NCBI GenBank assembly: GCA_016584305.1
Contig: JACEEZ010013560.1
Location: 1,494,400-1,558,399, forward strand
From: Chionoecetes opilio
Lineage: Eukaryota; Arthropoda; Malacostraca; Decapoda; Majidae
Direction: 5' to 3'
Length of the DNA: 64,000 bases
Position 1 is the first letter of the stretch, and every line of letters starts with the position of its first letter. Below, piece by piece: positions 1 to 12,171 of this stretch. Below the pieces are notes generated by a model. It did not search any database and was not told the origin of the DNA. It saw nothing but the letters and a program-made list of their open reading frames with translations. Both the position numbers and the translations under genes were made by a program.

Positions 1-330
1 GGATGCATGCATGTGGCATATCGCAAAAATAATCTATCAGAAACACCCAAAAATCTTCAAGTACTATATTTATCTCTTGTGTTTGTGCTTCTGATCAGCG
101 CGCTTCCTTTTGTGACGTCACCGAGCCGTGGCGCATCGTCTGCTTGTCGTGAGGGGCGTTTTGGAAGCTCGGGGAATTTGCAGATTTTGATTGCGGATTA
201 TTTAAAAACGGCTGACTGGATGCAAAAAGTGACGACATATTGTTGATATACTCGTTAATGGCTATAATTTGATTGCATTAAATCAGGAATGATGAAATAG
301 TCTGGACGATTACTTTAAGCTCTTTTCGGT
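1..330 (+). repeat. Dispersed repeat, copy A
   Basis: This stretch recurs on the opposite strand at about 34940-35285, including the segment around gtgacgtcaccgagccgtgg and the tail around gacgattactttaa. The tail piece also appears alone near 37280. No coding signal is convincing and the ends of the family are not resolved because this copy runs off the window. It behaves as a dispersed, probably non-autonomous element. Confidence 0.6.
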
Positions 331-810
331 CCTGGAAATTATCACCCATGGCGAATTCATCAAAATTATTTACTAATACTATCGCATACAAGCTAAAAGT
401 TATACGATACGCCAAAGAAAATGGAAACAGACCAACAGAAAGACACTTTTGGATCGCCGCTGGGAGAAGCGATGGTTGAGTGGTCCGCCCCGAGCACATG
501 TTGTTGTTTTAGGGCTGCGAGGATCCCTTGGGGAACACTATGAGCCCTGGTGTTGTCCTATGATGTTATCACAGGCGTGGTAGTTGACCTGTCTTCCTCA
601 GGAAGGCACAGGTGAGGAGGATAACGGCGTGTTGCCGGGAGGGGGGAACGCCAGCCTCCGCCAGCAGGGGGTCAGAGGACAGACGGAGGCGATGCAGGTG
701 AGCCGTGAGCGTCGTTTGCCCCGAGCACATGGCTGGCTGACAGACGACAGTGGCCGTGCGGTGATGTAAACAAAGGGCATTACCTCCCCTGTAAACGCAG
801 TACACTCAGT
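331..810. other. Unassigned DNA
   Basis: No gene or element is recognised here. The phrase ccccgagcacatg occurs twice (about 486 and 719), which hints at an old duplication. The short open frames here overlap each other and lack any family signature. Confidence 0.4.
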
Positions 811-1032
811 CACTCACGCTTATTAATCTCTTTTTTGAGGGCTGGGAAAGTGATTGATGGTGTTCATCTGTCAGACTATGTCCTCCAGATGTTGGACTCT
901 GGATCTATTCCTCGTTACATTGAAAAATGTAAGGAAATAGGGAATATAGATCCATATAACATACCACGGCACAAATGGAAGGACATCACGACCCTGCTTG
1001 GTGGCGACCTTCCAGGCTTATTACGCCAGTGA
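811..1032 (+). pseudogene. Possible terminal exon or transposon ORF fragment
   Basis: An open frame of about 65 codons ends at a stop at 1030-1032. Its composition is protein-like (LDSGSIPRYIEKCKEIGNID, later a GGDLP segment) rather than repeat-derived. A pyrimidine run followed by AG at 837-838 could be a splice acceptor, which would make this a last exon, and no ATG opens the frame. I do not recognise the family with confidence. It resembles C-terminal parts of uncharacterised transposon-associated proteins in invertebrates, but that is from memory only. No partner exon was found nearby. Confidence 0.35.
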
Positions 1033-1194
1033 TATATACCACTACCTTGTAAGCTTGAAAAGTATATTTAATCACTACCCATGTCTACAATTCTTAAAGA
1101 CTAGTCAATTCGCACTACAGTTTAATACACAGCTTAAGCACTGCAAACATAGTAATAATAATGAGCTGTAGCTACTACTGTGTGCGTGAGAGGA

Positions 1195-1375
1195 ACGGTG
1201 ACTGTGGTGTAGGGATGTGCCCCGGTATCCGGTATACCGAAATACCGGTATTTTAGCATCGGTATTACCGGTATTTTATTTTTCGGTATACCGGTATCGG
1301 TATTAGTATTGCATCGGTATACCGGTATCGGTATATTATTTGGTCGGTATTGGATTTCGGTATTATGTTTTTTTT
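1195..1375. repeat. CCGGTAT-rich degenerate tandem repeat
   Basis: Irregular tandem copies of ggtataccggtatcggtat and variants give a self-complementary stretch. Such ACCGGTAT-rich tracts are often found inside hAT-type elements, but no termini are visible here. Confidence 0.6.
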
Positions 1376-1439
1376 CTCCTTTTTTTTCTCGAAACAGACT
1401 CCTGACTAGTACCAAGACCAAGAACTGACTAGTGACTAA

Positions 1440-1744
1440 GGCGGGGTTCACACTACACGTTTTTGCTGTCCGTGTCTACGTGGGTGTGGCGATCAGTGAC
1501 GTCGCCCCGCCACTCCCGCAGCTACGTAGAAAGAATTGGTGGTTCCGAATAATGTGAGCTGAGACGCGCGTCTCAAGGTCAGTGACGTCATCACTGCTCC
1601 AGCAATGTGGTGGTCGCGGGGAGCCTAGTAGCTGTGTTCACATTACAACGGCAGGAAGTGACGTCACTGTGACGTACTGTGAGTCACTGATGAGAAGATG
1701 CACGTAGACTACGTCCAGCAAAAACGTGAAGTGTGAACCGGGCC
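1440..1744. mobile_element. Harbinger-type MITE with TAA target duplication
   Basis: A 305 bp element has imperfect terminal inverted repeats of about 45 bp. The left end starts ggcggggttcacactacacg and the right end finishes gtgtgaaccgggcc. It is flanked on both sides by TAA (1437-1439 and 1745-1747). A 3 bp TWA duplication with a GGCC..TTCACAC end is characteristic of PIF/Harbinger non-autonomous elements. There is no ORF. Confidence 0.75.
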
Positions 1745-1961
1745 TAACTGACTATTCCGACTGCCGAGACACGCATGGTAGCGTAACGCTCATTGGCTCA
1801 GAGCCTCAGAATCTGAGGCTCGTGTTATCATTGGCCGATTGCAGCTCAGCTGACAATGCCGCTCTGTGAAACCTCCCTCCCTCCCTCTACCCCTGAGGGC
1901 AGACCGTCACAGAAAACGGATCATTAAATATCACACAGGCGTCACTATGTAGCCTAGATCA

Positions 1962-1987
1962 AATTTTCATTATTGTTATTATTATTA

Positions 1988-2020
<33 letters not shown>

Positions 2021-2148
2021 GTCTTAGTCTGCTATTATTATGGTTAATAATGACATATCATCATTTTCATTATTGTTATTATTATCATCCAAATTATTAT
2101 TATTATTTTATTATTAATATATTTATTTCAAAGATATGTGTGTGTGTG

Positions 2149-2211
<63 letters not shown>

Positions 2212-2411
2212 TCACACCTCAGATAAGAGTGACCCCTCGTATCTTTACCATCTATTTTGAAGAAAATCGCGTTTCACGTGTCTCCGTCTACGCCTTTGAA
2301 ATAATAACAAAAATAATAATTAAAAATAAATGATGATAATGATTATAATAATAAAACAACAATAGTAATAATAATAATAATAACAATAATAATAATGATA
2401 ATGTCAATGGT
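1962..2411. repeat. ATT, GT and AAT microsatellites
   Basis: An ATT array (about 1962-2120), a GT array (about 2134-2210) and an AAT array (about 2290-2400) surround the left end of the foldback element at 2412. The AAT tract resumes after 3314, so the foldback appears to sit inside this AT-rich tract. Confidence 0.85.
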
Positions 2412-3314
2412 ATAGGTGCCTTGCACGTGACGTCACAGCCCTAGCTGTGCAGGCGAAAAACGCGAGAAATGCGAGCTGGAGGACCAACAAACTTCACTTG
2501 CTGCCCGTGTTTGCCAGCTTATGGTAATTTTCCCCTACCAAATATATGTTTATCAGTATAAAAGGTATACTGTCATCTTCGGAAATGTTTGTTATATAAT
2601 ATTATAAAATAAAAAACCGTAAAACACACTAAATAACTGCCATTATGAGACTCAAGATATATGCATGAACTTAATATTCTATTAAACTCTTCGTCATTTA
2701 ATATTTTGCGAAAAAAACTTTTTACATGGAGAATATCAATAGAAGCGGAGTTTCATTAGCTTTCCATTGATATATTTCGTTTTCTGATAAATGAGTTAGA
2801 ACCATGCATAAATTAGCGTTAACTAAATAAATAACATCATGAAATCGGGAAATTTTTCCTGATTGATGGTGTTATTTATTTGGTTAACGCTAATTTATGC
2901 ATGCTGCTAATTCATTTATCAGATAACGAAATATATCAATGGAAAGCTAATGAAATTCCGCTTCTATTGATATTCTCCATGTAAAAAGTTTTCTCGCAAA
3001 ATATTAAATGACGAAGAGTTTAATAGAATATTAAGTTCATGCATATATCTTGAGTCTCATAATGGCAGTTATTTAGTGTGTTTTAAGGTTTTTTATTTGA
3101 TAACATTATATAACAAATATTTCCGAAGATAACAGTATACCTTTTATACTGATAAACATATATTTAGAAGGGGAAAATTACCATAAGCTGGCAAACACGG
3201 GCGACAAATGGAGTTTGTTGGTCTCCAGCTCGCTCCGACGGGCGGTATTTGGCTTGAAGACGGCGGCATTTGGCTTGAAGACGCTAGATCGTGACGTCAG
3301 TGCAATGCACCTAT
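2412..3314. mobile_element. Foldback element FB1
   Basis: Two inverted arms of about 430 bp meet near 2855. The left arm runs from ataggtgccttgcacgtgac and the right arm ends with its complement (gtgcaatgcacctat). A second copy with the same ends lies at 19944-20836, and the inner arm recurs at 50820-52010. There is no coding capacity. The structure is that of a non-autonomous DNA element with very long inverted repeats. The target duplication is not clear. Confidence 0.8.
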
Positions 3315-3592
3315 TAATGATAATAATTGGTTATAATAATAATAATAATAACTCAGATAAAATAATCATAACAATAATAATAATACTAACAATAATATTG
3401 ATATCAATAATGATATTAATAATCAAAATGATAATAATAATGATAATAATAATAATAATAATAATAATATTGATAATGATCATAATGATAATAATAAAGA
3501 TACTGATACTACCATCATACTACCTAGATGCACACACAGTACACACACACACACACATGCACACAGTACACACACACACACACACACTCCGA
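3315..3592. repeat. AAT and CA microsatellites
   Basis: AAT/ATA-rich tandem DNA to about 3500, then CA-rich runs (3530-3588) that end at the SINE head. The open frame across it is only repeat translation. Confidence 0.8.
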
Positions 3593-3867
3593 GGGAACTC
3601 CGTAGTGTAAGGGTTAGCACGCTCGGTTCACAACCGAGAAGTCCCGGGTTCGATCCCCGGGCGGAGCGAAGATAGACGGGCGGCCTTTCTTAAAATCTCG
3701 AGCCCCTGTCCACCCAGCAGTGAATGGGTATCGAGTGTTAGCTGGGGGTTTGTGACCCGCCTCCCGGGATGGTACGTGGCTTCGGCCAACACTAAGAACT
3801 AAGGATGAATGATAAAAATGTTGATATGGAGACGGGGCCATACGAGCGTCGCTCTGGCCCTGTAAAA
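3593..3867 (+). mobile_element. SINE with tRNA-Val(CAC)-derived head
   Basis: The head folds as a tRNA. The anticodon arm CTCGG-TTCACAA-CCGAG gives anticodon CAC (Val). The T arm is ccgggttcgatccccgg, and a 6/7 acceptor pairing to gcggagc is possible. Instead of ending there it runs on into about 190 bp of body shared with the copy at 21107-21374 (gcccctgtccaccca, ggcttcggccaacacta). That makes it a SINE and not a tRNA gene. It ends directly at the hAT-like terminus at 3868. Confidence 0.8.
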
Positions 3868-5290
3868 CAGGGCTTGAAAACGAAATGATTTTTCAAACGG
3901 TTCGTTCCGATCATAAACAGTATTATTAACGTTTCGTTTTTCGTTCCTCCTGCAAACATAACGTTCCTGAACCGGTTAGAAAGTAATGAAAACCGGTTAG
4001 AACGTTATTCTCAAACCATGTATTAAATATGCTATTAGCCCTAATAAATAATAATGCCTATACATGACTACATTCTTATAGATGGTAATAATTAGCCATA
4101 CATTTCATGGTGCATAGTATCCAACAAAATCAAACCCTTAGATGTCGTAAGAACTATATTATTATACGGCTTAAACAAAGCAACACATTTACATATACAA
4201 TACAGGAAGCGTAGTGTAGGAGTATGCAATCTCAGTTGCCGTAAAGACATGAATCACTAATATTATTTATTAATATTATATATGGCAAAAAATTTATTCA
4301 ATCGAAATATCACCAATCCACTAATTAAATAAACCTAATGAATGAAATCAATGACCACATGTGGTACTTCAAGGACTCGAACTTGGGACACTCACACCAA
4401 AATTTAGCGCACCAAGCATTAGGCTATGATTAGGCTATTTAGCTAGGCACAGTTAAAAGTTTAAGCACATACTCACGATATATTATCCATTTTTGATTAC
4501 TGAATCTAAACATGTTCTTAAACCCAACTGCAGCATCATAGCTCAATGATTGAACGAATGGAAGTTGAAGGGACCTTAACCACAAGGGAAGATCTCGCTA
4601 AGAATTACTCCTGAACCTGAATTAATTCGTAATATCACCAATCCACTAATTAATTAAACCAATGACCACATGTGGTACTCCAAGGACTCGAACCTAAGAC
4701 ACTCATCACATCAAAATTCGGTGCACCAAGCATTAGGCTATGAACACAGTTAAAAGTTTTAGCACATACTCACGATATATTATCCATTTTTTAATACTGG
4801 ATATTAATCTAAACATGTTCTTAAACCCAACCGCAGTATCATAGCTCAATGATTGCACGAATGGAAAGTGTAATAAAATAAGGGAACGTGATGCATATCA
4901 CGAAGACAAAAATTAATTATTATAAAAGGTAAAAAAAAGTTACTCTTCACAAATTAAATGAAAAGTGGTGCATATGATATATACTATTTGAAACAAAACG
5001 CATATCGTCAATTGCCAAGTGAACAAATACAGTAGACTTAATTGATGTATTTATGTAATACAGATGTATTTACTTCAATCATTTGGCTACTGGAAGAGAA
5101 AATGCTTTTTTAACCAAATATGGCATGGAACGAAAAAAAACCGTTATTAACCGGTTACAGGGATATTAAAATAGCGTTTTTGCTCCGGAACAGTAAATGT
5201 GATAACATTTTCGTTTCCGTTTTTGTTCCGACCATAATTTCGTTCGTTTCGGTTTTCGTTTTCGTTCCCTTAAACCGGTTCAAAGCCCTG
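3868..5290. mobile_element. hAT-like non-autonomous element
   Basis: The left end is cagggcttgaaaacgaaat. The right end is its imperfect complement, finishing ttcaaagccctg after a run of aaccggtt. CAGGGCTTGAAAACG ends of this kind are typical of hAT elements. The 1.4 kb interior holds no transposase. It contains a duplicated about 320 bp segment instead. The 8 bp flanks do not match, so the target duplication is lost or one end is displaced. A related end lies at 40330-40413. Confidence 0.65.
4310..4870 (-). repeat. Two tandem copies of an about 320 bp repeat with a tRNA-like box
   Basis: The segment starting near 4310 (atcaccaatccactaatta) is repeated from about 4632. Each copy carries aaggactcgaac, which on the minus strand reads as a tRNA T-arm/B box (gttcgagtcctt) with an A-box-like tagcctaatgcttggtg upstream. 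This could be an old tRNA-derived SINE that was tandemly duplicated, but the anticodon arm is unclear. Confidence 0.5.
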
Positions 5291-5302
5291 GTTCCTTCTC
5301 AA

Positions 5303-5971
5303 TCTATATTAATAAAAGCGAAAGTGTGTGTGTATGTCTGTGTGTGTGTGTGTGGTATAGGTTCCGCCCCCCGTGGCGGAATCCCATCATATACCACATT
5401 TTTGGAACCAGGTTGACCAGGGGAAGGTTTTAAGCCCACGTATGAGATGATCCGATCACTTTTTTTTTTTAGCAGCCTATTAGCGATAATTGTGAAAAAA
5501 AGTGGGTTGAGAGAATTGAGGAAGCCTTGATGTAGGGTGATGGGTAATGGGCGAGTGAATGGGTGGGGTGATGGGTAATGGGTGTGGGGTGATGGGCGAG
5601 TGAATGGGTGGGGGGTGATGGGTGATAGGTGAGGGAATAGATGGGGGGTGATGGGTAATGGGTGAGTGAATGGGTGTGTGGTGATGGGTAATGGGTGAGT
5701 GAATGGGTGGGGGGTGATGGTTAATGGGTGAGTGAATGGGTGGGGGGTGATGGGTAATGGGTGAGTGAATGGGTTGGGGGTGATGTGAATGGGTTGGCGT
5801 TAATACATACATTTCTACGTCCATGATTTCCGGAAAGTTAGAAGGGGCTATCTGGAGTCTGTGTTTGGTGGGCCTTCGGCCCACCAAACACAGGGGTGGG
5901 CCGAAGGCCCACCAATAGCCCTCCGCAGGAGCTAGCCAAAAAGTCCGCCCGGAGGGCGGCTTTGCGGCTAG
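5303..5971 (+). mobile_element. Non-autonomous Helitron, copy 1
   Basis: It begins TCTATATTAATAAAAGCG directly after an A. It ends with the hairpin CCGCCC-GGA-GGGCGG, eight spacer bases and CTAG, followed by T. TC start, 3' hairpin, CTRR end and insertion between A and T are the Helitron hallmarks. The interior has a TG tract, a perfect palindrome around tggtgggccttcggcccacc and a minisatellite of about 30 bp built from gatgggtaatgggtgagtga. The long minus-strand frame here is only that minisatellite read as His/Pro/Ser repeats. It carries no Rep/helicase gene. Confidence 0.85.
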
Positions 5972-6027
5972 TATATTATAAATCTAGACCAAAAAAAAAA
6001 GATACAGGAATCTTTATACATATATAA

Positions 6028-6667
6028 TCTATATTAATAAAAGCGAAAGTGTGTGTGTATGTCTGTGTGTGTGTGTGTGTGGGGGGGGGGTATAGGTTCC
6101 GCCCCCCGTGGCGGAATCCTATCAAATGGCACATTTTTGGAACCAGATTGACCAGGGGAAGGTTTTAAGCCCACTTATGGGATGATCCGATTACTTTTTT
6201 TCTTTTTTTTAGCAGCCTATTAGCGAGAATTGTGAAAAAAAAAGTGGGTTGCGAGAATTGAGGAAACCTTGATGTAGGGTGATGGGTAATGGGTGAGTGA
6301 ATGGGTGGGGTGATGGGTAATGGGTATGGGGTGATGGGTGAGTGAATGGGTGGGGGGTGATGGGTGATGGGTGAGGGAATAGATGGGGGGTGATGGGTAA
6401 TGGATGAGTGAATGGGTGTGTGGTGATGGGTAATGGGTGAGTGAATGGGTGGGGGTGATGGGTAATGGGTGAGTGAATGGGTTGGGGGTGATGTGAATGG
6501 GTTGGCGTTAATACATACATTTCTACATCCATGATTTCAGGAAAGTTAGAAGGGGCTATTTGGAGAGTCTCCAGATAGCCGGGAGACTGTGGTGGGCCGA
6601 AGGCCCACCAATAGCCCTCCGCAGGAGCTAGCCAAAAAGTCCGCCCGGAGGTTGGCTTTGCGGCTAG
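6028..6667 (+). mobile_element. Non-autonomous Helitron, copy 2
   Basis: Same family and orientation as the element 56 bp upstream. It begins TCTATATTAATAAAAGCG after A and ends GCGGCTAG before T. It carries the same TG tract, minisatellite and 3' hairpin with one arm mismatch (ccgcccggaggttgg). The minus-strand frame across it is repeat translation. Confidence 0.85.
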
Positions 6668-7436
6668 TACATAATAAGAAAAACAACAACGGGGGAAGCG
6701 CACCAATCTCGCTGATATGTTCACGAGAACTGTCTAATCAAGACCAGATTGTGTCTCAACCGACGATAAAAATGCACCCGTAACCTCGGCAGCCAATACG
6801 ATGATTGGTTGGGGAACTGGGCGGCAAAGGGACCACCGAAGCCTCCTCCGTCCTGATGGCTACCTGATCATCCTCTACGTATTGCCCCGCGGCTTGGTTT
6901 AATCACTGGGAAGGGAAGAGCGTCTGGCGTTTTTGTATTCTTGCAAAGCCTCTTTTATGAGCGACGCATCGAAGGGCGGTGCAAGGCTCGCAGGCTGTCT
7001 GCCAAATGAGGTAAGGGAATGATTCCCAGGCAAGTTTGATGGGCCCCGCGATGCCGTACAAAGGTGCGACGCTGAAAACATCAACACCTGCATTACTCCA
7101 GGTTTTATATTGTCTTTTTGTCTGTCTGCATATCTATGAACTGTTATTTTTTGTATTTGCATTTATTTACCTATATGATGAATGATAACTCTATGATTGA
7201 AGAACGCGAAGCCGATTACTGGTAATTCTTGTCAACTAAATGTAGATTTCATCCACAAAGTTATGTTGTCAGCTGGAGTTTTCCCCCACATAGCAATATT
7301 GAAAGCTCCACTGTAATTGACAACATACATGTAACTGAAACCCTAGCCGTGGGTGTAAAGGGAAAGAAACGGCCGTGTAGTGCGGACTTGAAAAAAACAC
7401 ATCTGTTTTTCCAGCTCTGATCAAACACATTTTTTT
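6668..7436. other. Unassigned single-copy-like DNA
   Basis: No element ends, tandem repeats or conserved protein frames are recognised. The frames of 63-87 codons overlap one another and show no domain. Confidence 0.4.
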
Positions 7437-7888
7437 CAGACCACCAATTCAGTCCACCAAGCCTCCACAATGCCAAGGTGTGTGCACAACATAAACATAA
7501 ACAACAGCAGGTGAGGTAAAGAAGGAGGACTGGAGGAGAAGGAGGAGGAAGAGGAGGAGGAGTAGAAATACAAAGAAATAAAAAGTAAGAACAGGCAACA
7601 AACAATTAACAGCCCTAGCTACTGGGCCAAACGAGGGTGTCTGTGTGACTATTTTCTACCACTACAGTTTATAATAATATAATAGTCACACAGGCACCCT
7701 CGTTTGGCCCAGTAGCTAGGGCTGTTAATTATTTGTTGCCTGTTCTTACTTTTTATTTCTTTGTATTTCTACTCTTCCTCCTCCTTCTCCTCCAGTCCTC
7801 CTTCTTTACCTCACCTGCTGATGTTTATGTTTATCTTGTGCACACACCTTGGCATTGTGGAGGCTTGGTGGACTGAATTGGTGGTCTG
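7437..7888. mobile_element. 452 bp hairpin element
   Basis: Near-perfect inverted arms of about 215 bp run from cagaccaccaattcagtcca to its complement ending ggtggtctg. The loop is about 20 bp around 7655-7676. The arms differ by a few indels in the purine-rich block. There is no coding frame of its own. It is probably a foldback or MITE-like insertion, and no target duplication is evident. Confidence 0.7.
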
Positions 7889-9300
7889 AATAGTCTCCGT
7901 GGGAAGGGAAGGTTTGGGGGCAATGGATAACGAGATAAGAAAAGTAAGGGAAAGGAAGGACAGAAAGAGAGAGAGAGTGGTTAGGATAAAACAAACGAGA
8001 GAGTAAATGGATATTTGGATATTGTAAAGGTAAGAAGGATGGAAGGAAGGAAACGAGTCAGATAGTTTGAGAAGGAGAAAAGTGAGAATTACTACCCGAG
8101 AAAAAAAGAGAAGGTTGTGGAGGAAGTGGAGAGGTTATCAGGTGGTGGATGAACTTAATTATCTTTGCGTCAAAATGATACTACACATCCTGTTTATGTC
8201 TCGAAAAAGGTCCTGTATACACCAGCTCCGCCCGCTATTGCTAGTATCAGTATATTGCGTAAATCAGTTTTTCTATTTAGTTTTATTACTCTATTGAAAA
8301 TAAAACAAACTGATGTAATTTTTTTAGAATTATTTCGCATAAAGTTGATAAAACTGAACCGTGAAGTATTCGGACTGGCTATAGAGCCTTTTCTCCCAAA
8401 CTCTGAGCCATGCCCGATGGAATACAAGTCCAAACTGTCGTTATGTTCTTTCCGTCAGGGAAGAGAAAGCTGCGTGATTGAAAGTAAACATATCGATATA
8501 ACGGGCCTCCTCTTCCATTCTTCAAGTTGAGTACGTGTCATTCTTCAAGACACTGTCGTTGATGGAGGATACATCTGCAGATGATAAAACTGTTTACCTT
8601 GTTGTCCACGGTGGGTTGAGGTGGGCTCGAGGAGAGAGGCAAACAACACTGCCGGTTGCCTGCTAAAATAATTTTTTTTTTTCTTACTCGTCTTCATCTT
8701 CGGCCAATTCAGTAGGAATGTGTGGGTCGCGAAAGTGATAGTTCTAGACAAGTCTTCAGAAGTTCCTTTAGGACGATGAAAACAGCAGCAGGTAGTGGAG
8801 GTGGTGTTGGGTTGAGAACTGGAGCTGTCTACCCCCCCCCCACCCCCCACACACACATGTGAAATCGCGTACTGTTCTTAGTAGGTGGGTGTTGTGGGTT
8901 GAGTCAATTGCCCAAAATTGTAAGTACATGAGCCAACATCGAACTGTGTGGTGAAATGAATCTAGCCAAGTCTCCTAAAGTACCGTGGGTGAAAACAACA
9001 GCAAGAATTTAGACAGACACTAGACTGTACACCCCACACACACCACACACACACATAAACCACACCATTAGTTAGTTGTGTTTATGACACTTAAAGAATA
9101 TGATAATAAAACATTAAGTACATGAACAATCGAAAACTTGAGAACATAATCAATCCAAAGAGTAGCGGGAAAACAAAGAAACTGTACATTAGTAACCTGA
9201 CACACACACACACATTACACATGGACACTTAGACATAAACAAAACACAAACTATCAACATGAAACACATCACAACACACTTGAAACATAACACAAAAATA
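7889..9300. other. Unassigned, simple-repeat-rich DNA
   Basis: Short GA-rich and CA-rich tracts occur, including a C-run near 8830. Frames of up to 121 codons (8165-8530) have no recognisable domain. From about 9000 the DNA grades into aacacat-type monomers that prefigure the satellite. Confidence 0.4.
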
Positions 9301-9309
9301 AATAGACAA

Positions 9310-12100
9310 TGAAAACACATAGTACATAACACACAACACATTCAACACATGGAACATGACACATCAAACACATGACACGTGCAACACATTCAACATGACA
9401 CATACAACACATGAACATCAACATGCAAATACATGACATCAACACATGTCAACTGACACAAACACACAACACATTCAACACATGGAACATACACATGAAA
9501 CTTACATGAACACATGCAACACATTGAACATACACATAACAACAAACACATCAACACATGAAACCAGTGCAACACTACAGACACATTCAACACATGGAAC
9601 ATGACACATGAAACACTACACCACACATTCAACACATGGAACATAACACATGAAACACTACAACACATTCAAACACAGGAAACATAACAACATGAAACAC
9701 TTACAACACATTCAACACATGGAACATAACACATGAAACACATACAACACATTCAACACATGGAACATAACACATGAAACACATACAACACATTCAACAC
9801 ATGGAACATAACACATGAAACACTTACAACACATTCAACACATGGAACATAACACATGAAACACTTACAACACATTCAACACATGGAACATAACACATGA
9901 AACACTTACAACACATTCAACACATGGAACATAACACATGAAACACTTACAACACATTCAACACATGGAACATAACACATGAAACACATACAACACATTC
10001 AACACATGGAACATAACACATGAAACACTTACAACACATTCAACACATGGAACATAACACATGAAACACTTACAACACATTCAACACATGGAACATAACA
10101 CATGAAACACTTACAACACATTCAACACATGGAACATGACACATGAAACACTTACAACACATTCAACACATGGAACATGACACATTCAACACATTCAACA
10201 CATGGAACATAACACATGAAACACTTACAACACATTCAACACATGGAACATAACACATGAAACACTTACAACACATTCAACACATGGAACATAACACATG
10301 AAACACTTACAACACATTCAACACATGGAACATAACACATGAAACACTTACAACACATTCAACACATGGAACATAACACATGAAACACATTCAACACATG
10401 GAACATAACACATGAAACACTTACAACACATGGAACATAACACATGAAACACTTACAACACATTCAACACATGGAACATAACACATGAAACACTTACAAC
10501 ACATTCAACACATGGAACATAACACATGAAACACTTACAACACATTCAACACATGGAACATAACACATGAAACACTTACAACACATGGAACATAACACAT
10601 GAAACACTTACAACACATTCAACACATGGAACATAACACATGAAACACTTACAACACATTCAACACATGGAACATAACACATGAAACACTTACAACACAT
10701 TCAACACATGGAACATAACACATGAAACACTTACAACACATTCAACACATGGAACATAACACATGAAACACTTACAACACATTCAACACATGGAACATAA
10801 CACATGAAACACTTACAACACATTCAACACATGGAACATGACACATGAAACACTTACAACACATTCAACACATGGAACATAACACATGAAACACTTACAA
10901 CACATTCAACACATGGAACATAACACATGAAACACTTACAACACATGGAACATAACACATGAAACACTTACAACACATTCAACACATGGAACATGACACA
11001 TGAAACACTTACAACACACATTCAACACATGGAACATAACACATGAAACACTACAACACATCAAACACATGGAACATAACACATGAAACACTTACAACAC
11101 ATGGAACCATAACAACATGAAACACTTACAACACATTCAACACATGGAACATAACACATGAAACACTTACAACACATTCAACACATGGAACATAACACAT
11201 GAAACACTTACACAAAACACATGGAAACATAACAAACATGAAACACTTACAACACATTCAACACATGGAACATAACACATGAAACACTTACAACACATTC
11301 AACACATGGAACATACACATGAAACACTACAACACATGAACATAACACATGAAACACTTACAACACATTCAACACATGGAACATAACACATGAAACACTT
11401 ACAACACATGGAACATAACACATGAAACACTTACAACACATTCAACACATGGAACATAACACATGAAACACTTACAACACATTCAACACATGGAACATAA
11501 CACATGAAACACATACAAACACATTCAACACATGGAACATAACACATGAAACACTTACAACACATTCAACACATGGAACATAACACATGAAACACTTACA
11601 ACACATTCAACACATGGAACATAACACATGAAACACTTACAACACATTCAACACATGGAACATAACACATGAAACACTTACAACACATTCAACACATGGA
11701 ACATAACACATGAAACACTTACAACACATTCAACACATGGAACATAACACATGAAACACTTACAACACATTCAACACATGAAACACTTACAACACATTCA
11801 ACACATGGAACATAACACATGAAACACTTACAACACATTCAACACATGGAACATAACACATGAAACACTTACAACACATTCAACACATGGAACATGACAC
11901 ATGAAACACTTACAACATATTCAACACATGGAACATGACACATGAAACACATTCAACACATGGAACATAACACATGAAACACTTACAACACATTCAACAC
12001 ATGGAACATAACACATGAAACACTTACAACACATTCAACACATGGAACATAACACATGAAACACATGACACATTCAACACATGGAACATAACACATGAAA
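9310..12100. repeat. 41 bp satellite array
   Basis: More than 60 head-to-tail monomers of 41 bp are present, built from cacattcaacacatggaaca followed by taacacatgaaacacttacaa. Shortened monomers lack nine bases (ttcaacaca), for example near 10424, 10585 and 10950. The monomer looks built from shorter aacacat-type units. The edges (9310-9700 and 11030-11340) are more diverged than the core, as expected for unequal exchange. Forty-one is not a multiple of three, so the minus-strand frame at 9390-9668 is not a gene. Confidence 0.95.
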
Positions 12101-12171
12101 CATTCAATAGTTAATTGGTTAGTATAGCAAGAGCACAAATCCTTTCAAATATATACACGTTTAATTATTAT

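Noticed and set aside
3593..3668. Functional tRNA-Val gene
   Set aside because: The tRNA-like part continues into a body shared with another copy that has an A-rich tail, and the acceptor stem has a mismatch. It is the head of a SINE.
3868..5290. hAT element with target duplication
   Set aside because: The ends are clear but the 8 bp flanks (ctgtaaaa and gttccttc) do not match, so only the element is claimed, not the duplication.
5480..6724. His/Pro/Ser-rich repeat proteins on the minus strand
   Set aside because: They come from the Helitron minisatellite, whose 30 bp unit keeps a frame open by chance. The same applies at 41467-41808 and 45813-46391.
9310..12100. Periodic array that might suggest a CRISPR
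   Set aside because: Monomers are contiguous without unique spacers, there are no cas genes, and the surroundings are eukaryotic. It is a satellite.
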